A DNA stretch of 64,000 nucleotides, taken from contig JAYKKR010000002.1 in NCBI GenBank assembly GCA_036971615.1, positions 1,364,001 to 1,428,000 of the forward strand. Reading direction: 5' to 3'. Position 1 is the first letter of the stretch. Each line of letters begins with the position of its first letter. The stretch is from Amyloporia xantha. Taxonomy: Eukaryota; Basidiomycota; Agaricomycetes; Polyporales; Adustoporiaceae. This document shows positions 1 to 11,096 of this stretch, piece by piece. The notes under the pieces were generated by a model. The model saw nothing but the letters and a program-made list of their open reading frames with translations, was not told where the DNA came from and ran no database searches. A program made the position numbers and the translations under genes.

Positions 1-656
1 GCCTCACATATCCCGCCGAGATTGCTGCCATTGACGAGGTACGCATCACCGTGGTTGACAGCTTCCCAGGCCCAGATCTCATCAATGACATACATCCCAT
101 GAGCCTTGCGTTGTTCGTGGAGCAATTCCAGCAAAGTCGGTTCCCATGTCTAAGCAAATGAGGGACGTTTGAGACGGAAGTCGCAACACGGAGTGTCGGT
201 CACTACCTCTTTATGGAGTCCATTGGCATGGGCAAAGAAGAGCGTGACGCCTTTGTCACTTCCGCCTTGAGGGTCCTTCCTCGCGTACCTATTCACGCAG
301 ACCCAGAGCGGTTTCCGACTCGGGGGTAAGTGAAGGTCGCCGTTCCATTGCTTGTATCTCATAGAAGCAATTTCGTCCGCGGTCGCCAACACAGATGCCT
401 TCCGTTGTTGCTTGTCCGCAGACCAGGTGGGTAACGTCGGTAATGGGACATCAGGGGTTGACCTAGGGAAAGCAGCGGGGACCAGGTGTGTCGTGAGTGT
501 GAACGAATCGTCGAGAAAGGAGCGCTGTTTAGAGGGAAGCGATGGGAATGATTGTAGTACGGGGGTAGGGTCTAGCGGGCTGAGAGATCTAGGTGGGTGA
601 GGGCAGCGGCGGCGCTGAGGCGAGCTTGCCAGACGAGGATGAGAGCGGGCAGCCAT
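1..656 (-). CDS. alpha/beta hydrolase-fold protein, 3' end cut by window
   Basis: Translation starts at the ATG ending at 656. Exon 1 (656-207) ends in the motif VTLFFAHANGLHKE, and an intron of 57 bases (206-150) joins it in phase 0 to TWEPTL followed by YVIDEIWAWEAVNHGDAYL. The pattern (a beta strand, HANG oxyanion-type loop, then W-E-P and an E-x-W-x-W-E block) is that of a fungal alpha/beta hydrolase family often annotated as toxin-biosynthesis or Lpx1-like peroxisomal hydrolase. That name is by family resemblance only. The catalytic Ser and His would lie beyond the left edge, so activity and substrate cannot be judged. The first 60 residues are Pro/Ser/Arg rich and may be disordered. Confidence 0.75.
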
Positions 657-1424
657 GAGGGCAGCTTGATGCCTGGGACTGATCGGGTGAAAGTGTCACG
701 ATCGTCGGTCGACACGACCTCGTGATCCAATTACCGAGCTCATTCCTTGCATTCCTCACCTGGAATCTCCATAATGATGAAGAATCTTCATTCAATATAA
801 GTAATAGCTTCTCTCTAAGAATCAAGAATTACATCGCGTATAACAGCCAGTGTTTCAATCCGGTAGTTATACATACATACGAGCGCGAATCATCAACACA
901 AGGTCTGTTTCATCGGAAGCATCATGGTGATCTGTTCGGACCCGAGGTTCCCAGATGCAGGCTGCGCGAGGAGGCGTATTTCCAATCGTTTAGTCTGTTG
1001 ACTCCCAAGGCTAGTCTGTATACATACATGGCTCGACTGGCAGATTCGAACTTCGCACGGAAGGCGATGTCCTAATTCAACCAGAGCTACGACTTCTCCC
1101 AGTAGCAGGCACCTGAGATATACCTCTAATCTTCCGCTGAATAACGACACAAGGTGACCCATGCTGTTCCATAAATCAGCACATCCTACGAGAGTACACG
1201 CACAACCATGGGCTTCATAAACGATAATATGTGGTTATCCGGCTTTTCCATGTCGTGATATTTGTTTTCACAATCCAAAGTCTCCGCGTTCGTGACATCA
1301 ACGGTCCTTCATGTAGTCCAAGATTTTCTTAACATTCTCGTTCTGGCTGCTTTCTATCGTTGACCGCGACAGCAGATCTGACGCACGGGGAAGTTATGCT
1401 TAGCATGAATGAGACCTGATCTTA
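657..1424. other. intergenic stretch, no convincing gene
   Basis: Open frames here are short and have no recognisable motif. The only structure I see is a degenerate tRNA-like stretch on the minus strand near 1040-1095, listed separately. The rest probably holds the 5' flank of the hydrolase and the 3' flank of the small minus-strand ORF ending at 1425. Confidence 0.5.
1036..1097 (-). other. degenerate tRNA-like sequence
   Basis: Read on the minus strand there is a box-B-like GTTCGAATC, a four-base stem TCGC/GCGA closing a seven-base loop CTTCCGT (anticodon position TCC, Gly type) and a TAGCTCTGGTTG stretch resembling box A. The variable loop and the 5' half of the T stem are missing, and the acceptor ends do not pair. 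It is at best a decayed tRNA or tRNA-derived fragment and is unlikely to be a working tRNA gene. Confidence 0.2.
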
Positions 1425-1706
1425 TTATGACGAACCGCTGTCAGAACCGGTCGGGGTGATCGTGAAATAATTCGGGTCTGCGCCATTGAGGGTCAGACTA
1501 GAACCGGTATGGCCAATATCAGCCCTCCATCCCAGTGCCGACGCGAGTTCTTTATCGATGTACAGTGTTTGGTTGTCGAGCAAGACCTTGAATTCCTTAG
1601 GCGGTTGAATCACCGGAAATGCCTTTGTGGAATTCATGCGCGACACCACGCCAAGGCGAGCATGCTGTGAGGTACGGAATATCCGACGTGACAGGAACGA
1701 GATCAT
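1425..1706 (-). CDS. small protein with mitochondrial-type N-terminus, unknown function
   Basis: A single-exon frame of 93 codons runs from the ATG at 1706 to a TAA at 1425. The N-terminus (MISFLSRRIFRTSQHARLG) is Arg/Ser rich and free of acidic residues for about 25 residues, as in mitochondrial presequences. The rest is a compact domain ending NYFTITPTGSD. I do not recognise the family. The protein-like composition, with a clear leader and mature part, favours a real gene, but a spurious frame is not excluded. Confidence 0.45.
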   Translation of the reverse strand: MISFLSRRIFRTSQHARLGVVSRMNSTKAFPVIQPPKEFKVLLDNQTLYIDKELASALGWRADIGHTGSSLTLNGADPNYFTITPTGSDSGSS

Positions 1707-2093
1707 CTACTGGAAACGGTTGAGTCAACCGTATGACTGCAAAGAGCCAAGTGCCACTGCCAGAGTCTGGACGACGTACATCGGATGTTGCCGAAATTGT
1801 CAATGATGAGGAGATGTGGGCGGCTATTGTTTGGTGGAAGTACTGAGGAATCTCTGGCTCGTAGACTGTGTGCGTATACCTGGGAGTATGCCTTCTGCAG
1901 ATAAGTACGGTGAGAGGACAATGGAACACCGGCAGCAACTTGGCAGCACACCATATGCCGATCGGCTCTGTTGGATTCCCAGGCTTGTGGGTCCAAGCAA
2001 ACCACCCATAGGCGCTTATAAAGGTATAGCCCATCTTAAAGTCTTCGACCTAGCTGAAGCGACGTTGGGTCGAAGTTCATCGGCTACCGCTTG

Positions 2094-2628
2094 ATGACCG
2101 CCCACGCATATCGTCTGGCGCGGCTCTTCACTCCAGAATATGCTCGTAGGGTTAACGCCCTGGTGGTATATCCGGCTCAATCTCAAGTCGTGAAACCGAA
2201 CGAGTTGGAGTCCGCCTTAGCAAGGCCGGTAAACACTGCGATCTATGAGCCTGAGAAGCCGGGAACTTTTCTCGCTGCTACCTTGTCATACGGCATCATT
2301 AAAGGTGTGTTGCTATTGTTCCGGAAACCTCAGCGATGTGAATGAACCGCATTCGGACTAGGACACCCTTTTATGGACGGAAATAAACGCACAGGTATGA
2401 TCATGGCATCGGAATTTTGTGGTGCATGTCTTGATATGATACTGACGAAACCTTTCAGCTTTCTTACTCGCTCATGAATATTTGCGCGCGCAGGGCCTTC
2501 CGGGGCTTGCAGATGGAAAGAAAGTCATCCCAATCTACAAAGATTTGACAGACATTGCCGACCGGCACATTGCAGTAGCGAGTGGACAATTAGGTGTCAG
2601 CGATCTACTTTCAAGAGGCGATGATTGA
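2094..2628 (+). CDS. Fic/Doc (death-on-curing) domain protein
   Basis: Three exons (2094-2304, 2362-2394, 2459-2628) join in frame to 137 codons. The 33-base middle exon plus its borders encodes the Fic-family active-site motif HPFMDGNKRTA, with the catalytic His and the phosphate-binding GNKR. The second Arg of the canonical HxFx(D/E)GNxRxxR AMPylator motif is absent, which puts the protein nearer the Doc branch. Doc-type enzymes phosphorylate elongation factor Tu in bacteria, while Fic enzymes mostly transfer AMP; which applies here is unknown. No antidote gene is visible next to it. The start is uncertain: the frame is open upstream to a stop at 2055-2057, so a further 5' exon is possible. 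Introns show it is adapted to the fungal genome. Confidence 0.8.
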
Positions 2629-3077
2629 GTATGTTCTGTGCTAGCATGACAGTTACTTTATGTAATGCGTACAAAGTAACCAAACTTTCAGGCCGCTTAA
2701 GTGGATTACGTAAACAATCTGCGTGGGAAACCACAAATTTCATGAAGCGTCTTCTTTCGAGCGACAGCACTGCACAACGATGTCAGCTTGCGACTCCAAC
2801 AGCACCGTTCATAGGCCTTCAGTCCTGTTTGAAAAGACGGACAGTCTCTATTGCAATCCGTTTGACTGGTAAGTAACTGCTTTCATCCCTGGAGTTTACT
2901 CCGCTTGCAAGATGAAACGCACTGGGCTCTGAGTCTTGCGACTTAACGAGATGTTACGCACTACGCTCTATATGAGCGGCGGCCTAGAAACCCGTTAACT
3001 GAACTTTCAATACCTATTGGTACTTTGATGTAGGCAATCAAACTGATCTCATTTTGTGCTACCTTCAGATATCAATC

Positions 3078-4345
3078 ATGGCATCTCCGGATAGTCAGAC
3101 GCAGGATCTCTCAGCCGCACAACCTAGCATCAGTGATGACGAGGTACAGGAATTTTGCGAGGTCGTCGATGACATGAGGCAGGGTATGGCCTCAGTACGG
3201 GAAGTCGTACAGTCTCTCCGGGAGAAGTGAGTGCCTTCTTCGCCTTAGCGAGTAATGGGAACTAACTAATTCACTTGCAGGCAGAAGAGTTCGTCAGAGC
3301 TCGATACCAAGAGCGGCATATCTCTCTTGTCGTCGAAGCATCACTTGATGCTCTCATACCTGCAGTCCTTAGTCCTCGTTTCTGCGCGTCGGGCTGCTGG
3401 TCACTCCTTAGCTGAGAGAACACCGCCCTCAGCCCCATTTAGCGCGAGTGATCGCGCCCCTCGTGGATCAGGGGCAGGTGACCGGGTCGATTCGTTGATT
3501 GAAGCCCGAGTTGCCCTCGAGAAAATAAAGGTGCTAGAGGGCAGGATGAAGTATCAAATCGAGAAGCTCGTGCGGGTTGCAGAAGAAGCTCCTTCGGCCA
3601 CGATCAATGGTGTGTTGACTTGGCCTTTTGAATGTCACAACACTAACCAATACGTCTATCAGACCCTCTTGCATTCAAGCCAAATCCTCAAGCGCTTATG
3701 GATCAAGAGTCTGGTTCAGACGGTGAAGCGGAAGGCGCTAAGGATCACCAGGACAGAGATGGAATCTACCATCCTCCGAAACTGGCGCCTGTCCCTTATA
3801 CCGAGACCAGGAAGGACAAGGATAAGTCTCGCCGCCTCCCAGTTCCCAGCGCACTATCCAATCTCGCGCACCTCGATCCGTCAAAACCGTACATCGAGTC
3901 TACTTCCGGTCTGGGTTCCACGCCCGCTCTCATGTCCCAGCGTGCGCGTGATCTTCAGCGCATGACAGAGTTCGAAGAAGAGAACATGACTCGACTCGTC
4001 ATGAAAAAGAAGGATGCGAAGCGCAGGACACAGGACGAGGCGGATATCGCTCTGGGCGGGACTGGCGCCGCTTCCAGCAGGCGTGGACGCGGTGGCGGGT
4101 TTGAGGATGAGTTCAGCGATATCCTCAGATCCGTGGGACGCAGTCGCAGTACTGTTGTCGGCGATGGATATGAAGAACTGAGACAAAGGGGGAAGAAGGA
4201 GAGCGCTCTTGTCCGATCGAGGAGTCGAGCTATGGACGACACGTTCGATGACCTGGGTCATGATGGCCCGAAGCCTCGAAAGAGAAGCAGGTTTGAGAAG
4301 GAGGTTAAGGCAGCGAAGAAAAAGGTGTCAACGCAGCGTCGATGA
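3078..4345 (+). CDS. LCP5: Lcp5/neuroguidin-type Sas10/Utp3/C1D family protein
   Basis: Three exons (3078-3226, 3281-3609, 3663-4345) give 386 residues. The N-terminal part has the Sas10/C1D helical region: a leucine-rich stretch with KHHLMLSYLQSL, then SLIEARVALEKIKVLEGRMKYQIEKL. A PVPYTE element and a basic C-terminus follow (KPRKRSRFEKE, AAKKKVSTQRR) with nuclear-localisation character. In yeast, Lcp5 is an essential component of the U3 small-subunit processome needed for early 18S rRNA cleavages; the animal homologue is neuroguidin. The family assignment rests on domain order and length; the exact orthology to Lcp5 rather than another Sas10 member is inferred. Confidence 0.85.
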
Positions 4346-5057
4346 TCTCAATAAATTTGTTTACATGATGCGCTTCGACGGTTCTCTTTTGGAACCATCC
4401 TTAGCCTTCGGCTCTCGACTTTGTCTCTTGGAACATTTGAGTTTTCATAAGCTTACAAAGTCCTCTTCGATATGAAGGTGCAGTTGGCGAAGCATCGGGG
4501 AGTGGACGTCTTCCGGTGAGAATGCCGAACCAATATGTACCTTTCCAACGAATACTGACTTCTATGCAAGTGTGATGTGATGCGAACTGTCTGCTCTGGC
4601 GTGAGGATATTGGAGCATCGTTGAGAAGTCCCAGTGGGTGGCCAGTAGCAGATTTGAAGAACATCAGCATATAGTACGTATCGTGGACTCATTCAATCGC
4701 GCCGCCGCCAGTGGTACAGTCCAGTTCAACGCCTTTTCCAGTCATCATTTACGTTGTTCCGTGCATTCTTCCGTCCTTTTGTAAGGTAAATCAGCCCGCG
4801 GTCGTGTATTGCTCTATCAATTTATCCCGTTTTCGGTCTTATTGCGAGGTGGCAGACTCGGAGACTAGTCCATCTGACTTTATCTAGACGGACTGGACGG
4901 CCAATGAGTTATGAGCGCGCGACGTGACATGCATAGCGTGACCAGTGACCAGACGCGTTCCAAGGTATGCCCCAAGGATCCCCCCCCTTCCCTCTCCCCA
5001 AGACTGCGCCCATCCAGCTAAAAACGAACGCATATATCGACTGCAACGGTACCCATC
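4346..5057. other. intergenic stretch, no convincing gene
   Basis: Frames on both strands are short and lack motifs. It lies between two genes on the plus strand, so it holds the 3' end of the Lcp5-type gene and the promoter of the BTB gene. A C-rich run (nine Cs) occurs at about 4980-4988. Confidence 0.5.
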
Positions 5058-6172
5058 ATGCAAGCCTCGCGTCACCCATCTCTCTATTTTCCAGACGGAG
5101 ACATTGCTCTTTCGGCAAAACTTGACCCAAATGGTGTACAAACCACCGAAAATCTGCAGATATTTCGCGTCCATAGTTTCATCCTCAAGCACCACTCCAC
5201 AGTCTTCGCGGACATGTTCTCACTACCTCCCCCTAAGACGCTACTTCCGGGCGACGCGTACGATGGTGTTCCTCTGGTCACTCTAGCTGATAGTGCGAGT
5301 GACCTGGCCAGCTTGTTGGACGCCTTGTACAATCCCGGGTATGTCTGTCCTGAACGCTTCGATGTTGCTGAACTTCTCAACTTTTCAACCCATCCTTATA
5401 AAGTGGGATTCCTTTCAAGCGGCTAGATCCCAATACCCCCGTCATCGTGAGAGGCATTCTCCACCTCGCTACCAAATATCAGATGGATTCCCTGCGCACT
5501 CGCATTCTGGACCATTTTATCACCGATTGGCCCTGCACCATCGATAAATGGGACTTACGTGAAGCGGAAATTGCCACCGTCAGGAAGCAATGCAAAGCCA
5601 ACGGCGGAAAGATGAACGGCCTCTTTTTTCTTGATTATTTCCCAAAACCTGCATCCGCTATAAAACCCGCGCAGGAATTCGATTGCCCAAATGTTCTTCC
5701 CGCTGCCTTTTATTGCATCGTCCGGGAGTGGTATGTCGCCCACTACGGTCTTGAAGATTGGAAACACCCGGGTGGCTCGATACAGACAGGACGATGGGAA
5801 ACCCTTGGACAAGCAGATCTGGACCACGCCATGCGCATCCGACTTGGTCTCTTCCACGAAACGCTTGATACTTGCACTTTTATGCTGGACCGCAGTCGTG
5901 GAGCGGAATGCTCCTTTAACGTCAGATGCGGGTTCGTGCAGATTCTTTTAATGAACAAGTATCTTGAAGACATACGAATAAAAGTCGATCCACTTCGTGC
6001 CATCGATGACTGTCTAGAAGCTGCCAAGGGGACAGTGAGGCGAGGAGGCAGATCCGATAATGACATTGACTATACGCTATGCATGATGTGCTTAGATAAT
6101 CTAGAGCGTCAAGGGCGACGGAGGAAGGCAGAATTTTGGAAGAAGCTATCGGAACTTTGCCAACAAGTCTAA
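5058..6172 (+). CDS. BTB/POZ domain protein, basidiomycete type
   Basis: Two exons (5058-5338 and 5404-6172) join in frame to 349 residues across a 65-base intron. The N-terminus has the BTB fold signature of this fungal family: YFPDGDIAL, then FRVHSFILKHHSTVFADMF. A GIPFKRLDPNTPVIVRGIL segment and LATKYQMDSLR follow. The C-terminal half is an alpha-helical extension with two clustered Cys/His patches of unknown role and no Kelch or MATH domain. Such proteins are strongly expanded in Agaricomycetes; family members are thought to mediate protein-protein contacts, often as Cul3 adaptors, but no partner can be read here. Confidence 0.9.
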
Positions 6173-6811
6173 TGATAAGCGAAATCTTGGTGCGCCTTTC
6201 ATGAACAATCTGCTGATTTAGCTCATCAACGTCACAGTGCGGTACCCGTGTATTATAATGTACTCTCTTGTAGAACCGCTCACGCGGATATGTACAGTAT
6301 TATTATTGGCATCGTGACCCAAGGTCGAACTATGTTTGTCTAATTAGTGCTGCCTACGTCATCACGATACCAGCACAGGCTTCAGCATAGTTTACTCAAT
6401 CTGACTATCCTAGTTCTCATACGTCATGGTACATGAGACTAACCTTCGTGGGCTGAAATCCAGTCCTCAGCCAAGTTCCTCGATCGCCCACCAAATGCAT
6501 TCGCAGCGGGGATGACCGTGTATCGGTACGACAACAATGACAGCACTCTGTTTAGTACTGCGGAAGCAAAAAATATTGTTCATCGGTAGCTGGTAATGCG
6601 ACATCGTACGCACATCATACCTGAGCAGGAGTTGTGGGCGTGTGTACTCTTGACACTTCAGTGACGAGGCCAGTTCACTATCCTTTGTAGAACACATACA
6701 TGATGATACAGTAGCTTGTGGATACATGCGAGACGTTCATTGCTACATATAAAGATACACAGACTCTTCAGTTGCTCTCCGCATACGCCCCTTCACCTTG
6801 TCCACCACTCA
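6173..6811. other. intergenic stretch between convergent genes
   Basis: The BTB gene ends at 6172 and PAN2 ends at 6812 on the opposite strand, so this is a shared 3' region. A minus-strand frame (6467-6727) has no recognisable motif and I do not take it as a gene. Confidence 0.55.
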
Positions 6812-9800
6812 TCACCTATTCCGCCAATTCTGCTGGAAATACGGATTAGAACCTGGTGGCGGCGAAGGTTGGAAATTTGGGAGTGAGAGGTGAGACGGAA
6901 GCTGTCCAGGAACAAAGGCTGATTGCAAATAGCCGGCATTTACTGTGTACTGTGGGACGGGGGTAGAAGTATGACTGATGGGATCAGGAACCGCAGGGGA
7001 CATAGAGGGCGGTGGCGCTGGTGGCCTCCAATTCTGAAAAGAACGTGTAAACTCGAGCGAGGAGCTAAAAGACAATGTGCTTACATATTTCTTCCCTTCG
7101 CGATAAAGTTCTTCCAATTTCTGATCGAACATGCCCAGTGATTCGAAACTCTGGTAGGCCTTATACAACCGTAGAGCAGATAGAGCATCCTCAATGGAAT
7201 CATGCGTATCGGTCTGGATGTTCTGCTCAAGCACGAACCAAGCAAGGAACCTCAGTGATAGTCGTCGTTGTCGATGAGACAGGAAGTAAAGATCGACAGT
7301 ATCAATAACTTGTTCTGGCGGGACGAAAATATCTGCATAGGGGTTGAGTGGACAGTTGAATCCGTGATGGCAGGACTGACTTACTGATAATACGGAAGTC
7401 CTTCGATAGCCCGTGACCGATGAAGATACACCCACGATCTACAAGCAGGCGCAGTTTTTTGTAGACTAATTTCAACGGAGTCAAGGTGTATCGACTGAGG
7501 TGAGGGTCGAGATCACCATCTGTGAATTAGAATTAGTGCTGTGCCAACTTCCCAGTGACACGAAGAGCTGTCGCACATCTGATCCCAGAGAACTCCGTCA
7601 AATAATCCACGATCACTTCGCTGGTATGTATGTGGTCGTCAATGAATGGAACACCTTCCTTCGGACCTTCTCCGCGCAACACGGACACTCTAGCGAGGCT
7701 GAGACGAGCAGGTCGAATGACCTTTTTCGTACCATTAGAGCGGTACTCGGTCTCTTCCTGCACGACAATTAATGAGGAAGTACTCCGTCACGGAAGTATG
7801 ACGTACCTGCTGCATGGAGACAAACTCAGCATCAATCGCAATGAGGGTTCCAGGCTTTGGCAGTTCATCGACGCGAAGAGGTTCATGTTTCATAAGGTTC
7901 ATATCGCGGGATCTGCAGCGCACTTGAGATTAACCTTGAAGGGGATTTGCTATACAGACTTACATGGCGATATTTGTATCGCGACACACGATTGACTCAT
8001 CAATAGTATCAGGCAATGCGCTGTAGTCTAATCGGTGACAGAGATCGACACGCTCAAGATACAAAACCGCCGGGACCTGAATGCAACTGTTTTCATTCAA
8101 GCCTCTGGACGAAAAGAAAACGAAAATACCTTCCAACTGCTTGGAAAACTCAGAGCCTCTTCTTCCGAGATGTTGCGCACCACGAAATCATTGAAAATGT
8201 ACCACGGGCCATTTGATTCCGGACTTTGTAATCCATCACCTTCGGGGACTGCACTTGATTGTCAGGCAGATGTATCGTGTGCAATACATATTTCCGTACC
8301 TTTCACGATAGCCACAAGATGAGAATGCTGTTCCTTAGTCACAACCTGTACCACCATAGCCTGAACCTATGATTAAGCCTCTGCACAATAGAATACGAAA
8401 AAATATACATACCCTCAACTCGTAAATGACACTCTCAGGATCATCACTCCCTTCTACTTGTCCCCGAATCTCGACCTGAGGCTTCAAAAATGTGTGGTTT
8501 CGGCCGTCCCTCCAGACTTTATGCGTCTCCTCGTTGAAAACAGACGCATTTACTGCAAGTATAGGGGGTAGATCCCTTGTCCGAATGGAACGCCGAGACT
8601 CGAACGTCGTGAATTGCTTGCACGTCTGACATGTTGCCTTATGATTGATCGGTCGCAGCAACGAGTGCTGCAAGACAGAGGCGAAGTCAAACTCGCCGGA
8701 AGAATCCCCCGAAAGCTAGTGGAACATGCAATGTGAGTGTTCCCACAAGTCACCCACCGAGGCGACATGCCGCATACCTTACGAGGATAGATCATGTCGA
8801 TGACATGCGTCATATTCTCCTTCTCCCGGATCGCCTTGCAATGTAGACAAGTAATGATGTTTTTCGCATCAATGCCGAGTAACTGGGTGATCGGCGCGGG
8901 GGCCGGGGAATGAGCGTTCGGAAAAGGCGAGGAGGGTGGGAGTAGGTTGGGGTTGTGCGGGAAAGAGTTGCCCTCGGAACTTAGATGGTCCACAAGAAAC
9001 CGATGAAATGATTGAATCATATGCCCGTAGTTCAGCTCGGCGGATTCACGGCCGTAATCAATGAGCTCAATGGCATTATTCACTTGGGCAAGTATGAACG
9101 TGGAGCACGAGACTAAAGAACTTGTTGACTTACTTTGGGCCAACACACCCACTGTCTTACAAAAGTTGCTCGCTTGACAGTTCGTGCCACTAGCATCCTC
9201 CAGCATGCACACAACAAAGCCTAGTTCGCAGAGAAGACAGTGTTCTCGCGGACAGTCTGTGGCTATATGCGACTTAGCGAGCCGCCGGATCGGCAAGGTG
9301 TAATGCATCAGCTGAATGATGGGATTCGTGTACGAGTTTGAAATGTGAGTTTCAAGTCCACTGAACTCTGTATGGTTGTAAAAACTGTGCCAATGAAGAT
9401 TATTGAACTGGAGCCAGATTCGCGGACATCGAGGAAATGTACCCGAAGTCAAAGTCCTCAACGCCAAACTTCGAGTATTCAATCTCGACTTTGCGGTACG
9501 ATTTGGGTATGGCCTCTGGATCGTACTCAAACGTGGGTGTCTCTGGCTCCACCTATCGAACATGTCAACAGAGAATCAACTCGGTAGATTGTGGTAGAAC
9601 AAACAGTCTGGTTCATTCGTCCACTCCTGAAGCGGCCTCCGCTCTTAGGAGGAGCGGTAACGGCCACGTTGCGCCGGCCCCTGAGTTCTTTCGGTAGTGC
9701 AGCGTACGCCACGTTATCGTTGAACTTCATCGTACTAAGGATCTGTTGTGGGATCTTTGCAGGCGGTGGGTAGTGCAGCCCATGTGATACGAAGTTTCGA

Positions 9801-11096
9801 GTCCACGACGATAGGAGGGGCTCATTGTAATACGGCATTCCGATCACATTGAGTGGTCTAGCGGGTGTCAGCAGACGAGAATATGGCCCGGTTCGAGGAG
9901 CGAATGCTTACGTTGAGTCGGTCCATTCGATTTCAGGCAATGGCTCTGGGGTGTCCGCCCATTCTATGGGTTTGCCTTCAAACCCATTCAGAGGTAGGTC
10001 GACGTCCTCTTCAGCAGCCGTCAGCAAATGAATGGTGCCGTCGGAGTCTCCGAAGGCCATATACCCTCCGGTTGGGGACACAGCAACGGAGCTAACGTAG
10101 GATGGTGCATCGAGCTACAGATGAAATTAGCTCCAGACGATTCGACGATACTCAGGCTAGTAGATATACCTGATAGAATTCGTTCACATTGGGATTCGAT
10201 GCATCCACAATGTTGACAAGACCCTGATTCGACGTGATAGCAAGCGTGGAAGGGCGCTTTGGAAGTATGTTAATGAAAGCGGGCCCGCTCGCAAATGGCA
10301 GAGGGGGTAAAGGCTTCATGTTTCGCATGTCATAGACCTTCACCAAAGGATCAGGGAACGGCCGACCCTGCCTGATATTCAGGTCAGTAGCGTCAGACAT
10401 CCACAAACTGAATTATCACCTAGTACCCAATCCAATAGTATAAACGTAATTTCCGCTTGCCTCCAGACCTTGAATGCCGCTCACGTGTGCCCTGACACTG
10501 TTCCCTCCACCGCTGCTCTTCCACATAGCGTCTCGGGGATCATGGCTGCGAAGAAACCCATCTGAAGAGCCTGATAGAAGGTAGGTCCCTGACCACAATA
10601 GATGTGTCAATATCGATGGCGCCTGAGAACGCCGCAAGACATCGCCGGTCTGTGAGTTCATAACGAGCAACTCTGGAGCACTGGTAGAGATCGCAAACAT
10701 GGAGGAAGGGCTCGCATTATTGGATGCGGTCGTAACCTGCGCGGGCGATCTAAGCCGCCATGAATATGTGATATATAGGAGAGCTGGAAGCCGGACAGAC
10801 CTGTGATACCACTTGTTCACGCCTCCTTTACCCCACGCTCCTATCCCTTCACTGGACAATCCAAACGCGCGCACACCAGACTCAGTGGCAGTAAGCTTCT
10901 TGACCGCAAGCCCACCTCCCACAGGAAATGACACTCCACGCATACCCTGAGAGGTATAGTAAGCCACAACATTGCCAGAGTTCAAACCAGCCCAGAGGGT
11001 ATCAGATATAGGATCAAAAGCTAAGGCCGTTATGGGCTGTGGATAGACATCGCGTTCGTCCGTTATGGGCGGGATAGACCTGTATCTGGCGGTCAT
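6812..11096 (-). CDS. PAN2: PAN2, catalytic subunit of the PAN2-PAN3 poly(A) ribonuclease
   Basis: Seventeen exons (11096-10801, 10749-10420, 10371-10170, 10114-9912, 9857-9605, 9552-9443, 9384-9134, 9082-8778, 8715-8413, 8366-8300, 8248-8130, 8076-7964, 7912-7807, 7757-7577, 7519-7385, 7332-7085, 7033-6812) join in frame to 1147 residues, the usual length. Order: WD40-type N-terminus beginning MTARYRSIPPITDERDVYPQ, linker, inactive ubiquitin-hydrolase-like domain with Cys-x-x-Cys pairs, then a DEDD exonuclease with IAIDAEF, GHGLSKDF and HDSIEDA. All catalytic acidic residues and the His are present. In the cytoplasm PAN2 trims mRNA poly(A) tails with PAN3, the first step of deadenylation. 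A Pro-rich tail ends the protein. Confidence 0.97.

Noticed and set aside
1100..1170. CTGAGATATACC resembling the core of a TPP riboswitch
   Set aside because: The second conserved half (CCTGAT...GGATAATGCCAGCG) is not present at a usable distance and there is no intron of a thiamine gene nearby.
4975..4995. C-run near the BTB gene as a functional element
   Set aside because: A nine-base homopolymer alone is not evidence of function.
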